Positions 11,046 to 21,794 are shown, counted from the first letter of the stretch. The stretch: 64,000 bases of DNA from Absidia repens (GCA_002105175.1 MCGE01000008.1:248001-312000), one strand, 5' to 3'. Made by a program: numbers and translations. The notes: generated by a model not told the origin, from the sequence alone.

Positions 11046-11407
11046 TACTCCTCCTGGGGAGAAGCTGGTCCCACAGCGTTGATTTTAGTCCAGGGATCCA
11101 CCAATTCCAACTTCCTGGTTATAGCGGCGAGGTTGCGTTGATCACCTTTCTCCTTCAAAATAAAGGCCAACATTTCCCGTCGTCGGGTTATATACAGATG
11201 TTCATCTAGTGATGTTGTTGGACGCGTTTCGCCCAGGTGGACAAGATCAAGAAGTGTAGGGATAAGTTCAGTGTCGACAATATTTCTCTTGCGATAAAAG
11301 TGTTGCCTTTCTAGATAGCTTTCTTCTGCGTATTGGGTATACATTCGCCCAGCTTGTTCTTCGAAAAACTTCTTGCTTTCAGCAAATAGCGTCCAGGTTG
11401 TATTCAT
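10913..11407 (-). CDS. Third ORF of Element 1, C-terminus encoded in the 3' LTR
   Basis: 164 codons from ATG 11407 to the stop at 10913. I do not recognise the product. Residues 1-115 are soluble and charged with mixed helix character; a run of ten Asn follows (about residues 127-138), then a short tail ending NINQLISWGLSDV. There is no signal peptide or membrane segment, so it is not an obvious envelope protein. The LTR begins at the last base of the Tyr codon in EEYVDDN, so the last 44 residues are LTR-encoded. Solo LTRs elsewhere keep the same frame and end in related tails (LFGWDKLITWAM, LFGWEELFAWAM), which argues that the ORF is real. It lies 157 bp after the integrase ORF, behind long A-runs on the sense strand. 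Confidence 0.6.
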
Positions 11408-11564
11408 TGTTTAATTTGAAGTTTTGTAAAAAAAGAAATATTTGTAAGGTAATGAAAAATATATTTTGTTCTCCTTTTTTTTTTTTTTTAAAAAATTTCG
11501 TTTCTTTTATAGTTTTTTTTTTTTTTTTTTTTTTTGAGCACCAAAAATATGTGTGTATAATTTG

Positions 11565-12943
11565 TTACAATAAGGTGGAGTACAACTCAGCGGCTATTCT
11601 TCGATCATCATTTTTCCAGAATACATCAGGCAAGGAGTATAGCTTTAATCGGTTTCCATGTATTCTTTTTAATCGGTTGGCATCGTCATGGTATGACTTG
11701 ATCATGTAAGTGCCTTTACCTAGTGTTTGATGAATGATATATGTACCTTCCCAGTTATCAGAGATTTTTCCTGTCCAAGAGTTTGGCTTGATACCAACGA
11801 AGAGGGTCACCAGGTCACCGAGCTTGAATGGTGGTTTCCATTGTCGAAATTCATTGTTTATTTTCTTGTCGATGGCTTTTTTCTGGGTGACCTGTGATCG
11901 TTTAATAAAATCTTGTGCATCTTTTCTGATTTGGTTTAATGTGTGTATCTCTCGTCGTGTACGTTGATCTAGTTGGTATTGATATTTGTATGATGATGGA
12001 TCAAATTCAAGATGAGATTGATCGTAGGGTGTCTTTGGATAATATCCGTAGGTGAGAAAAAATGGTGAGTATTGAGTTGTATTTTGTTTGATGGTTCGAT
12101 AAGCAAATAGAGCAGCTGGTAAATATTGATCCCAAGTTGTTTTGTCTTCAGCTGTATTTTTCTTGATTATTTCACCCATTGTTCCATTTAGTCGTTCAAT
12201 AAGTCCATTTGCTTGTGAATTGCCAACCGAAATAGTATGGTGATGTATGTTATAATGGAAGCATACTTGTTTGACTAAATCATTTATAAATGGTCTTCCA
12301 TTATCCGTAATAATGATGTGAGGGCAACCATGCCGGGTAATGATTTCTTCGTAGATGAAACTAGCAATTTCTGCAGAAGTTTGGTATCTGACAGCCCGTG
12401 CTTCGATCCATTTTGTCAAATATTCGATCCCCGCTATGATATATCGGGCACCAGTTTTGGAGGTAGGGACATGTTTCACATCAATGGCCCATTTTTCAAA
12501 TGGCTTGGATCCTACTGGTACGGGATGTAATAGTTCTTTTAATTTCTTTGGTCCGCTTGTTTGGCATCGGGGACAGTTCTTGATATGATTTTGGACGTCT
12601 TTGGACATTGTATCCCAGTAGTATTTTGAGAGATCTTGAATAGTGTATTTCTGTAGCCCATATGACCTCCCATCGGGTGTGCGTGGTGCATCAGCAACGC
12701 ATCTTGAGCTTGAGATTGATTTAGGACTTTTCGTTTTGTTTGTTGTTCAATGTTAAAATAAAATAATATTTCGTTCTCGACTATGTATTTAGATGAGTGT
12801 CGAGTTAGATATCGCTTTTCGCGATCAGTAGCGTCTTCTGGGTATTGTAATTTCTTTAGGTAATATTTGATTTGATTGATCTTTCTTTCGTCCATGTTGA
12901 TAATTTCTTTGTTGTGGTAGTTGAGCTTTTTACGACGTCGCAC
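11565..12943 (-). pseudogene. Integrase of Element 1, one frameshift
   Basis: On the minus strand, 12943-12539 encodes the N-terminal region with MDERKINQIK and the HHCC finger start (HHAHPMGGHMGY). The frame then breaks near 12610-12650 and resumes from 12608 with KNCPRCQTSG (finger Cys pair). The DDE core follows: KWAIDVKHV, IITDNGRPF and SQANGLIERLNG supply D, D and E. The C-terminal part ends GNRLKLYSLPDVFW. Integrase joins element cDNA to host DNA. The single break may be a real mutation or a consensus error. This ORF is in another frame than RT-RNase H and follows an A-rich tract (sense A18 at about 12979-12996). Confidence 0.85.
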
Positions 12944-13041
12944 TGGTTGGTCGCATTTGAATTTATCCTTTTTCGGTTTTTTTTTTTTTTTTTTTTTTAT
13001 TTTTTTGTGTTAGCCTGATGTTAAATTTTATTGATGGTGGA

Positions 13042-15948
13042 TCAGTATCCCAGACGTGATAGGAAATCAGCGGCTTCCTGTTTTCGTCCATTTCGATACT
13101 TAATTTCAAAGTCATATTCAGCCAAGTATTGGATCCATCTTGCTACAATGCCAGATACTTTGGGTGATTGTACCAACCATCGTAAAGGTGAGTGGTCTGA
13201 TATGACAGTGAATTTTTTGCCAAGTAAATAAGGTCTGAATAGTTGTAGGCTCCATACTAGGGCGAGGCATTCCAATTTAGTAGCACCGTAGTTTTGTTCA
13301 CTGTTTTTTAATCCGCGACTTGCATAAATCACTGGGTGTTCTTTGCCATCATCGTCTAGCTGTGATAAGATAGTACCAATTCCTTTTTGAGAGGCGTCGC
13401 ACACAATAATAAAGGGTTTCGAAAAATCAGCACGTCGTAGTATAGGTGCTTGTGTTAATTTTTGTTTTAAAAGGTTAAAGGCATCTGTTGCTTTTTGGTT
13501 CCAGGTAATATTTTTTGTCGTCTTGGTTTGTTCATGTAACGGTCTTGCAATGGCAGCGAAGTTTTGTATGAATCTCCGATAGTAAGAAGCCAATCCAATA
13601 AAGCCCCTGATTTGTTTAAGGGTTTTTGGTGGAGGGAATTCCTGAATTTTTTTTATTTTTTCTTCATCCGTCTTTATTCCATTTTTTGTTATCACGTAGC
13701 CCAAAAATTTCAATTCGTCTTTGAAGAATACGCACTTGTCGATGTTGAATAATAATCCTCCTTGTCGTGCACATATGAATACTTGTCGTAGATCCTGTAC
13801 GTGTTGTATATAGGTTTTGGAGTGGATGTTTAGGTCGTCAATGTAAGCAACAAGGCACTTGTTTAGTAAGGGACCAAAGCATAGGTCTATTAGGCGTTGA
13901 AAGGTAGCAGGACTATTTACTAACCCCATAGGCAGCATTTCGTATTGATAGGTTCCAAACTTTGTCACGAATCCAGTCAATTCTTTGGTTTCTTGTTTCA
14001 ATGGTACTTGGTGGAAACCAGAACGTAGATCCAGCGCTGTGAATATTCTTGAACTGCCTAGTTCATCAATCAAGTCGTCAATTTTTGGCAAAGGGTAAGC
14101 GTCAACTTTGGTTATAGCGTTTAGTTTGCGATAGTCAACAACCATTCGGTAGTCACCATTCTTCTTCTTGACTAATATTATAGGTGCGGTGTACGGTGTG
14201 CTTGCTGGTTTGATGATTCCCAGGTCACATAATCGGTCCAACTCTTGCTTCAAGTATTCTTGTTCTACGGGTGCCATTCGGTATGGTCTATGTCGGATAG
14301 GTGGTGTGTTTTCTTTCAAGATAATTTCGTGTTCCAGTAGCGTGGTCTTGCCCATTCTGTCATTGTGCCAGTCAAATACATCTTGAAATTCTGTAAGTAG
14401 ATGTAGAAAGGACTTGCGTATATCAGGCGGTACATCTCCTAACTGTAGTTTTTCTTCTTTTGTAGGATCCAATTCTTGTAATGGTTGTATGGCGTCGTCG
14501 TCTTTTATATCCATCTGTGCTAATTCGTATCCTGTGGATTGTTCGTCGTCTTCTTCTATTTCGAATTTCGTCATTCGATGTGCCACAATAGTGTTTGGTG
14601 GGTAAATTTTGTCATTGTCCGTTATGTTGATATCTATGAACTGATCGTCTTGCAAATATTTTTCGTAGGTAACATCTGGTTGCATGTGGATAATAGTTGG
14701 TAGAGCATTATTATTGGGTATACTCAAGTCAACGGTGCACATGGTGTATGGTGGAAGGGTGAATCCATTTTCTTTGGTACTGATGGTTACTTCTGTGTCC
14801 GATACATGGTCTATTCGGAAAGCGTAATCTTGGTCTTCAGCGGGTGTAATTTGACACAATTCTTGGTCTTCATTGTCTTTGTCATCATGTTCCCATTCTT
14901 CTTCTTCTGTTTCTTCATCGGTGATTTCATCTTCATCACTTGTATCTTGATCGTCCATTATTGGTATTGGTTTGACAGGGATTGGTTGACTTGGTGGTGG
15001 ATTCTCTTCTTTATAGATAACGTGTGATGCTTTCAAGGTAACCGGTTTTGATGAAGCTTTGATGTATGTGATAGGAATAATCATCTTCTTGTGTTTATAG
15101 GTTACGGTTAGTGTTCCCATTTTGATGTTGATAATGGCTTGCGCATGATTCAACCAATCGATTCCTAGGATTAGGTGAGATGGACATTGTGGCAGTACTT
15201 CCATGTTAGTGGGTATACTAATGCCTTCAGTTATTTTGATAGGGACATCAAGGACTATTCCAAGGGTAGGTTGTCTGGTTCCATTACCAAGGGTGAATAC
15301 ATTGGTAGATGGGGTATCGATTTCCATTCCCAGCATCTTCATCATGGTTCTTGACATACATGATTTGGCGGCACCACAATCTATCAGGGCTTTGATTTTT
15401 CTGTCACCAATATATACTTCAGCATATGCGGCAGTTGTCACCACTTCGCCTTCTTCCATGGCGTTCAATGTTATGGGCGGCTTTCTTCTTTTGGGTCGAC
15501 AGACATCACGTAGCTGTTTCTTTAGATAAGGTGATGCTTCGAGTAGATCTCCAACTTCAATATCGGCTTTACGGGTAAGGACATCTTCAGCGATACTATA
15601 TTTAATAGCGGGATGTGTAGGTACTGATCTTTGTTTCTTTTCAACCGTTTCTTGTATAGGAATGTTTTGTTGCAGTGGTTGTGCAGATGAGGATGGTGTG
15701 TCTTCCAATCCATTGGTTCTTCTTTTCTTTGTTGATTTTAAATCATGTAGAACATCAGGTGGTCTGTCTTTTCTGGTAGCAACGTAGAAATCTATGTCTT
15801 CTTCTTCTTCTTCTTCTAATAAAAGGTTAGTATTTTTATATTTATATTTATACTTATTTTGGATATCCATGGTGGTTAGGTTATGGGTTTGTTGTTGAGT
15901 ATTGTTTTTGTTATCTTTATGTGTGGATTTGTTAGGCGGGTTTTCCAA
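13042..15948 (-). CDS. pol: Pol of Element 1: protease, reverse transcriptase, RNase H
   Basis: An uninterrupted frame of 968 codons ending DFLSRLGY. The aspartic protease motif ALIDCGAAKS is at residues 187-196, with DCG in place of the usual DSG/DTG. An acidic linker follows. RT carries YRMVVDYRKLNA, FTALDLRSGFHQVPL, LPMGLVNSPATFQRL and the catalytic AYIDDLNIHS near residue 700. RNase H carries IIVCDASQKGIGTIL and VISDHSPLRWL (about 845-960). These are Ty3/Gypsy signatures. The frame is open upstream of 15948 and overlaps the end of gag, so Pol is probably made as a Gag-Pol fusion by +1 frameshifting. Integrase is not in this frame. Confidence 0.92.
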   Translation of the reverse strand: MENPPNKSTHKDNKNNTQQQTHNLTTMDIQNKYKYKYKNTNLLLEEEEEEDIDFYVATRKDRPPDVLHDLKSTKKRRTNGLEDTPSSSAQPLQQNIPIQETVEKKQRSVPTHPAIKYSIAEDVLTRKADIEVGDLLEASPYLKKQLRDVCRPKRRKPPITLNAMEEGEVVTTAAYAEVYIGDRKIKALIDCGAAKSCMSRTMMKMLGMEIDTPSTNVFTLGNGTRQPTLGIVLDVPIKITEGISIPTNMEVLPQCPSHLILGIDWLNHAQAIINIKMGTLTVTYKHKKMIIPITYIKASSKPVTLKASHVIYKEENPPPSQPIPVKPIPIMDDQDTSDEDEITDEETEEEEWEHDDKDNEDQELCQITPAEDQDYAFRIDHVSDTEVTISTKENGFTLPPYTMCTVDLSIPNNNALPTIIHMQPDVTYEKYLQDDQFIDINITDNDKIYPPNTIVAHRMTKFEIEEDDEQSTGYELAQMDIKDDDAIQPLQELDPTKEEKLQLGDVPPDIRKSFLHLLTEFQDVFDWHNDRMGKTTLLEHEIILKENTPPIRHRPYRMAPVEQEYLKQELDRLCDLGIIKPASTPYTAPIILVKKKNGDYRMVVDYRKLNAITKVDAYPLPKIDDLIDELGSSRIFTALDLRSGFHQVPLKQETKELTGFVTKFGTYQYEMLPMGLVNSPATFQRLIDLCFGPLLNKCLVAYIDDLNIHSKTYIQHVQDLRQVFICARQGGLLFNIDKCVFFKDELKFLGYVITKNGIKTDEEKIKKIQEFPPPKTLKQIRGFIGLASYYRRFIQNFAAIARPLHEQTKTTKNITWNQKATDAFNLLKQKLTQAPILRRADFSKPFIIVCDASQKGIGTILSQLDDDGKEHPVIYASRGLKNSEQNYGATKLECLALVWSLQLFRPYLLGKKFTVISDHSPLRWLVQSPKVSGIVARWIQYLAEYDFEIKYRNGRKQEAADFLSRLGY

Positions 15949-15955
15949 CTGACCA

Positions 15956-17035
15956 TCAACTACAGTTGCCCGTGCTAGTTTTTTGACTGTTGATTTTGTT
16001 GAGAGGGTTGTTGTGTTTGATTTTGTTGGTATTGTGGATTGTATTGATACTGTTGAGTGTTGTATGGGCGTCGGTTATTGTAATTGGGACGGCGATTTTG
16101 ATTCATGGTGGTGATGGATGATAACCATTGTAGTCACCGTAGTTAGAATCAAAAGACTGGGTCTTGATTTTGGTTATTGTAGTTGCGTTGACCATTATTA
16201 TGATGATACGAGTTTTGATTATAATGGGGCGCATTGTATTGTCGGGGTTGATGACGTGGATTATTGTATCGAGGGTTGGATGGTTGGTTGTATGTTCCAT
16301 TTTGATTTTTTGAGAAGTTATTGAATTCTTCTTTGATAATACTTCTGATGGATTTTTGTATATCTTTCATATCCATTGGGTTTGATGAAGTGATAGCGTT
16401 CAAACTGGGTGAGTTTGTAGCGGTTTGATAAGGGACATTTGAATAGTATCTGCTGGATGAGCAATACGCGTGGGTGGAAGGGATTGTCAGCCATTGTAAC
16501 CTGTTGAGGGTTATGTGCAGTCCAATAACCTTCGGCGGCTTTGAGCCATGCTTCAATGTCTTTACAGCCAATGATATGCAATGTTGTTGTATGATAGGAT
16601 GTACTCCTGCTCGGAATCGGCTTTGAATCATTGATTCGGAATCAATTTCGGCAAGTTCAGCAGCTTCAAACAGTCTTGCGTAGAATGTTCGTGATGTTCG
16701 TCAATACCTTGTACCATGTTGTTGAAGGCATACTCATATGTTTGTATGAGTTCAGGGGTGATATATTGATCCATTAATTTTTTCATGACTTCGGAGTATG
16801 AAAGTGGGTCTTTTGTTTTTTTAGCAATTTGTTTACAAAGTCCTAGCAGCGTGGTACAATTGTGTCTTGAGTATAATCAGCTTGCGATCTTCATCATTGA
16901 TGTTTGAGAGAGCAAAGTAGTTATCCAGTGTTTGTTTAAATTTCTGAAGTCTTCTCCTTCAAATCCAGAAAAGGGCATTAGCTTCATTTTTGGTTGGTAG
17001 ATAGGTCCGTTTGCCAACACAGTTTGTTCGTTCAT
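15956..17035 (-). pseudogene. gag: Gag of Element 1, frameshifted
   Basis: ATG at 17035 begins MNEQTVLANGP and continues into LMPFSGFEGEDFRN, matching Gag of the tandem array (MPEHTVLANVP...). Several frameshifts follow. Later pieces include HSRFRAGVHPIIQQHC- and TMADNPFHP-like blocks and an Asn/Gln/Tyr/Arg-rich tail. It ends NCS before TGA at 15958-15956. No CCHC zinc knuckle is seen. Confidence 0.8.
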
Positions 17036-17198
17036 CTTGTTTTTGGTTTCCAATTTGTATTTTTGAAAGTTTGATAAATATTTCGGAGGTAGGGTTTGTA
17101 AGTGTGGACGTTGCGTCTTGAATCTTGGCAGAGTTTACTTGAGTTTGAGGTTATTAAAAGTTTTGAATGATGTTTCTTTGGAAATTTTGAGTAGATAT

Positions 17199-17216
17199 CC
17201 CCTGTAGTGAGCACCA
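17199..17216 (-). other. Predicted primer binding site of Element 1
   Basis: Six bases downstream of the 5' LTR end (sense CCGTAACA) comes TGGTGCTCACTACAGGGG. A start with TGG pairs with tRNA CCA. The complementary tRNA 3' end would read GTGAGCACCA; none of the three tRNA genes here fits. The array elements have the same site. Confidence 0.6.
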
Positions 17217-17222
17217 AAAATA

Positions 17223-17954
17223 TGTTACGGCTATTTTGGGTATGTAGCTTGTAACAGAGTAGTGTTTTTGTAGGTTTTTATATTTTTTTGGGTTGAATAG
17301 GATGTCTTGAGGTATCCTTTAGTATAGCTTTTGCTTGTTTATAGCTTGAAAATAAATTTGTTCCTTGGGCGGAATTTGAAATATCTTGTTCCTGATTCGG
17401 ACAAAAATAGAATTGAGAGTAGTGAGCACCAGAACTTTTGTAGGTAAAGTCCAACTGTAGAGAAAGTTTATAAAAAATAAACTTGAAAGAGTAAAATAAA
17501 ATAAAAATAAAAAGTATTGACCTTCGTTGGTTCAATAAAAATAAGTGTATAACACACAGTAAAAATAAAATAAAAAAGAGGACTTGTAGTCAAAAATAAA
17601 AAAGGTTTCTATAATCCAATAGAAACAGTAGATAATTTGGTGGTATAATAACCTTTGTACTAAGTTTTATTTGTTAATTGAGAAAACTGATAAAAAACTA
17701 AAGAGAAAAGAAAAGAAAAGGATAATAATAAAAAGTTGCGATATATATACTAAATAAAAGTTGATAAATATAAGGGTTCTGTTTTTGGGGTTTTTTGTCT
17801 ATGTATGAATTTTGCATTGTTTTTGTTTACGTTGATGGCGGTATTTCATTTTTTATATTTATGGGGGACTATACATCTGAGAGGCCCCAGCTGATCAGCT
17901 GGTTTATATTAAAAATGTCCGCAGCAATGATGCTGGCGGTGTCATTGCTGATGC

Positions 17955-17986
<32 letters not shown>

Positions 17987-18001
17987 TCGTTATCGTCGAC
18001 A
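17223..18001 (-). repeat. 5' LTR of Element 1
   Basis: 779 bp, same termini and length as the copy at 10267-11045. It includes the CAGCTGATCAGCTG palindrome and the (TTG)n stretch that encodes the Asn run of the third ORF on the opposite strand. Confidence 0.9.
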
Positions 18002-18541
18002 GTGAGCACCAGAACTTTTTAGGATTAAGTTCAACCGATTGTAGCTTCAAAGGCTTAAAGATAATAAGGACTAACTTGAAAGTCCAAGTGAGGATGTATT
18101 ATTTCAAAGATGAAAATAATAAGGTCAATAAAATAAGTAGTGACTTAGATCAAGTCAAAAAAAATAAAGAGAAGCGAGATTCAGACTCAGCTGTCAAAAA
18201 TATATAATAAAAATATTCCAAAGTGTGGAATAAAAGGAAGCCAACAAGTTGGGAGGTTTAAAAAAACCTTTATAATAATTTATTAAAAAATATAAAGTGA
18301 TCAAAGATAATATGTTCAAAGATAATTTTTTTTTCTTTTTCAATGTTTTTCTGAGGTATTTATACTAAAATTTTTTATGCGAAACATCTGGTACTGAACG
18401 TCTTGTTTAGAACATCTGGTACTGAGTGTCAGGTTGTAAACTTCATCATTTGTTTCAGCACTTCAATCTCCTTCATTCATTGCCCAGGCGAACAATTCTT
18501 CCCAGCCGAACAATTCAAGAAGTCCAATATCATCATTCACA
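18002..18541 (-). repeat. Truncated LTR of the second subfamily (LTR-X)
   Basis: Matches the LTR at 32053-32633 but lacks about the last 80 bp of its 3' end. The break is exactly at the GTGAGCACCAG motif where Element 1's LTR abuts. On the minus strand it starts TGTGAATGATG at 18541 and encodes a tail with LFGWEELFAWAM then a stop. TATA-like box near 18358. Confidence 0.8.
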
Positions 18542-18545
18542 AGGG

Positions 18546-19261
18546 TGTTGCGGCTAAATTTGTTATTTTAGTCCAACTGGATTGTGTTTTTGTAGGTTTT
18601 TATGTTTTTCTGGGTTGAATAGGATGTCTTGAGTTATCCTTTAGTATAGCTTTTGCTTGTTTAGAGCTTGAAAATAAATTTGTTCCTTGGGCGGAATTTG
18701 AAATATATTGTTCCTGAATCGGACAAAAAATAGAATTGATAGTAGTGAGCACCAGAACTTTTGTAGATAAAGTCCAACTGTAGAGAAAGTTTATAAAAAA
18801 TAAACTTGGAAAGTAAAATAAAATAAAAAAGAAAAGTATTGACCTTTGTTGGTTCAATAAAAATATAGTGTATAACACACAGTAAAATAAAATAAAAAGA
18901 GGACTTGTAGTCAAAAAAAAGAAGGTTTCTATAATCCAATAGAAACAGTAGATAATTTGGTGGTTAAAAAAACCTTTGTACTAAGTTTTATTTGTTAATT
19001 GAGAAAACTGATAAAAAACTAAAGAAAAAAGAAAATTAAAAAATTGGGATATATATATATGAAAATAAAAATTTAAAAATGGACTGAAAAAAGACATCGG
19101 GGTAAAAAATACGCAGGTGAAAAAAAGACACCGGGGTAAAAAATACGCAAGTGTAATGTGTAACAATCAATAAAAACTTAGGGAGCTTATTGATGTTGAT
19201 GTTGTTGATGTTGATGTTGTAGATGTTGTTGTTGGGAGCGGACTCAGGCCGATCCTCAACA
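18546..19261 (-). repeat. Solo LTR, first subfamily
   Basis: 716 bp; minus-strand start TGTTGAGGATCGGCC, end CCGCAACA. Internal blocks match the LTRs of Element 1. Its 5' end reads VEDRPESAPNNN in the T|GTN frame. Confidence 0.8.
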
Positions 19262-19298
19262 TTTGATATAGCTAGATACTGGTTAGGTTTTGTTTTTT

Positions 19299-19725
19299 TG
19301 TTATGGCTGTTTTAAGTTTTTGATATAACTTGATACCGACTAGGTTTTGTTTGATAGTAAGATTTGGTAGACTTACAATGGTTTCTTGCACCAAATGTAT
19401 AAGGTAGTTTAGATTTCTGATCTATCTTTTTGATGAGGGTTAAGAATGCTTTGAATGTTTTGGTTCCTGGCGGAGTTTCATAAATGAGAAAACCAAGTAT
19501 GATTTTTATCAATTATGTCGATGATAATAAGCAGTGAGCACCACAACTTTTGTAGATAAAGTCCAACTTGTTGGAGAAGACGCTAGAAATTAAGTAGAAA
19601 TAAAAAGAATACAATTGACTTCGAATAAAATAAAAATAAGTTTCAAAGTTAAGTAGAAACAATAAAGGGTTTAATGGTTAAAAAAAGTTTGTACCAAGTT
19701 TTATTTGTGCTAATGAGAAAACTTG

Positions 19726-19757
<32 letters not shown>

Positions 19758-19998
19758 GAAGAACCAAGTTTTTTCTGTGATGTATCGAGAGTATTTATAC
19801 TATAAGTTTTACTGAATGAACTGATTGAGAGTAAACGCCGAACTAACTCAATTATAAATGAATTGATTCATCATTAGTCTAGTTCACTTCATTAACATCA
19901 AATACTGCCTGTAAATCATAGGGCTCGACAATAGTCTGATTTGACTATCATTAAGTAGAGGTTTTGGGTGTCAGAGCTTGAAAACTAAATATCCAACA
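19299..19998 (-). repeat. Old, diverged LTR
   Basis: Begins TGTTATGGCTG, contains the LTR-typical GTGAGCACCACAACTTTTGT block at about 19533, an A29 run at 19729-19757 and a TATA-like box near 19790, and ends in CCAACA. An imperfect direct repeat (TTGATATAGCTAGATACTGG and TTGATATAACTTGATACCGA) sits at 19263 and 19319. Confidence 0.55.
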
Positions 19999-21794
19999 CA
20001 TTTCAACCACTACAGTCACACTTTTCAACATCCAGTTCTCTCAATTTTAGTAATTCTGTTCTTTTGTGGGGGGGTTGCACCCTTTCTTTTTTAACCAGTC
20101 AAGCATAAGTTCTCTTTTTAGGAACCAGAGCCAGTGCCTTTTTCAGCTTCTCCAAAAATAAATTCAGAAGAGTAAAAAGACAAAAAAAAGTGTCAGGATT
20201 CACATACTGTGCATAAAAGTAATAAAATTGCGTGGAGACAAAAAGTAATGTGGTAAAACAGTAACATTTTATTTCATATAATACCTATTCTACATACTAA
20301 TAATACTATCACTACTATATTTGATCAACGGAGTATATGCTATTTCTATGGGACGCCATATTGAATATCATATCGCAAAAAGCAGGTTGTCCATTCCAAG
20401 ACCATAATCGCTTTGCCCAACAACGTAGATTCTATCAGCGATTCACCTAATCCAGTCCAGGAACGCCGCATGACCACTGAGCCACTTGCATGTTACCATT
20501 CCATATCAGAAACATGTCGACTAAATCCTTCAACCAAAATGAAAGAGTTTCCCACTGTATTTTGCCATGCCCTTTCTCAAAACCCTCTAAATCTAACAAA
20601 AATCCCACTCCATGATCATCAGACCCTCGGAGGACAACAATGTAGAGAAAAAAAGGAAGAAGAAAAGGAGAAAAAATTAGGAGACCTTTAAAAATCCAAT
20701 TGAAATTCCGCTTTCTGGTCCGCGCATATGCTCCAAAATGTGCGCAGTGAGATAAAAATTGGCTGGCTGACCACAAAACAGTATTCCACAGTACCATTCG
20801 AAGTCAAAAAAAAAAAAAGGTAAAAGTATATGTACGAGCGATAATAAAATGGTCTTTTAAAAAAAATTGGTATCATAATAATTTCAAACCAAACATCAAG
20901 TTCTTTTGCACATTATGGGCGTTCTACAACTATAAAATGTGACAAGCCCTTTATATGAGTCCGTTCCCTGGGTGCAACAACACGCCAAGCATTGTAAATC
21001 AAATAATGTAGGTGGCTCCCTGAAGGACCGCGCCACCGGAATACCATAGTCTGGATAGTATAATCAAATAAAAACTAAATGATTTTTGAAACTTGTGGGC
21101 AAGGGGAAGGGGTATTTATACTATTTTTATAATGAGGAATACGATATACGTAAGGATGTGTGGGGTCTAAAACGGCGGTGATAAGAGATGACTTGTGTAC
21201 AAAATCTACAGGGTGGTGCAATATCACCAGTAGCGGAAAGGTCCACAGTATAGAGTGAGCATCAGAGCTTTTTAGGCAGTCATTGACATACATAATCTCA
21301 GGAAATACAACCATCACACATCAAAATTCATTATTCACTCGACTATAATCTATTCACTAATTACCCCATACACACATACATATATATCTATATATCATAT
21401 AATTAACATTTTTATTATATAAAAGCAAACAAAATAATAATTCGACGCTAGTTTCAATCATCAATGCGATCCGATTCTATTCTATTCTAAGCTAACCTAA
21501 ACTATCAGTCTCTACTTGCGTCCATTCATCCATTGGCCTCAGTTAGCTACTTGGGTATAGTGTGCATCACGTCTTCACAGATAAAAAATAAATAAATTCA
21601 TACAGTGAAGGCAAAGAGCTAAAAAAAAAAAATAGTAAAATCATGTCAGCTATTAGCCCTCGCCGTTTGTTACCTTTATTTTCAAATTGTATAATGTCTA
21701 CAAGTGTAAGAACCGTTTTCATAATACAGACGCGAATTGTATAGCAGAGACTTGGTAGGCACACAAAGGGGTTTGTCAGATCACTGTAGTAACC
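19999..21794. other. Gene-poor region with one dispersed-repeat copy
   Basis: About 20515-20690 resembles the dispersed family seen at 27.9, 30.3, 33.7 and 34.5 kb (AATCCTTCAACCAAAATGAA, then GTTTCCC, then a purine-rich tail). At 21255-21285 a short GAGTGAGCATCAGAGCTTTT is an LTR-motif relic. No gene is recognised. Confidence 0.5.

Larger units (their letters stand above)
10267..18001 (-). mobile_element. Ty3/Gypsy LTR retrotransposon, Element 1
   Basis: Two 779-bp LTRs (10267-11045 and 17223-18001) in the same orientation flank a 6177-bp internal region read on the minus strand: PBS, gag, protease, reverse transcriptase, RNase H, integrase and a third ORF that ends inside the 3' LTR. PR-RT-RH-IN is the Ty3/Gypsy (Metaviridae) order. 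The LTRs differ at a modest number of sites, so the insertion is not brand new. Gag and integrase each contain frameshifts, so this copy is probably not autonomous. AGGG occurs before 10267 and again at 18542-18545, which would fit a 4-bp target duplication around the element plus the LTR fragment at 18002-18541; chance is not excluded. Confidence 0.9.

Noticed and set aside
10913..11407. Envelope-like protein in Element 1
   Set aside because: No signal peptide, membrane segment or furin-like site is visible; function left open.
15930..15995. Programmed -1 slippage at the A-run in the gag/pol overlap
   Set aside because: The -1 frame meets TAG at once; Pol is in the +1 frame relative to Gag.
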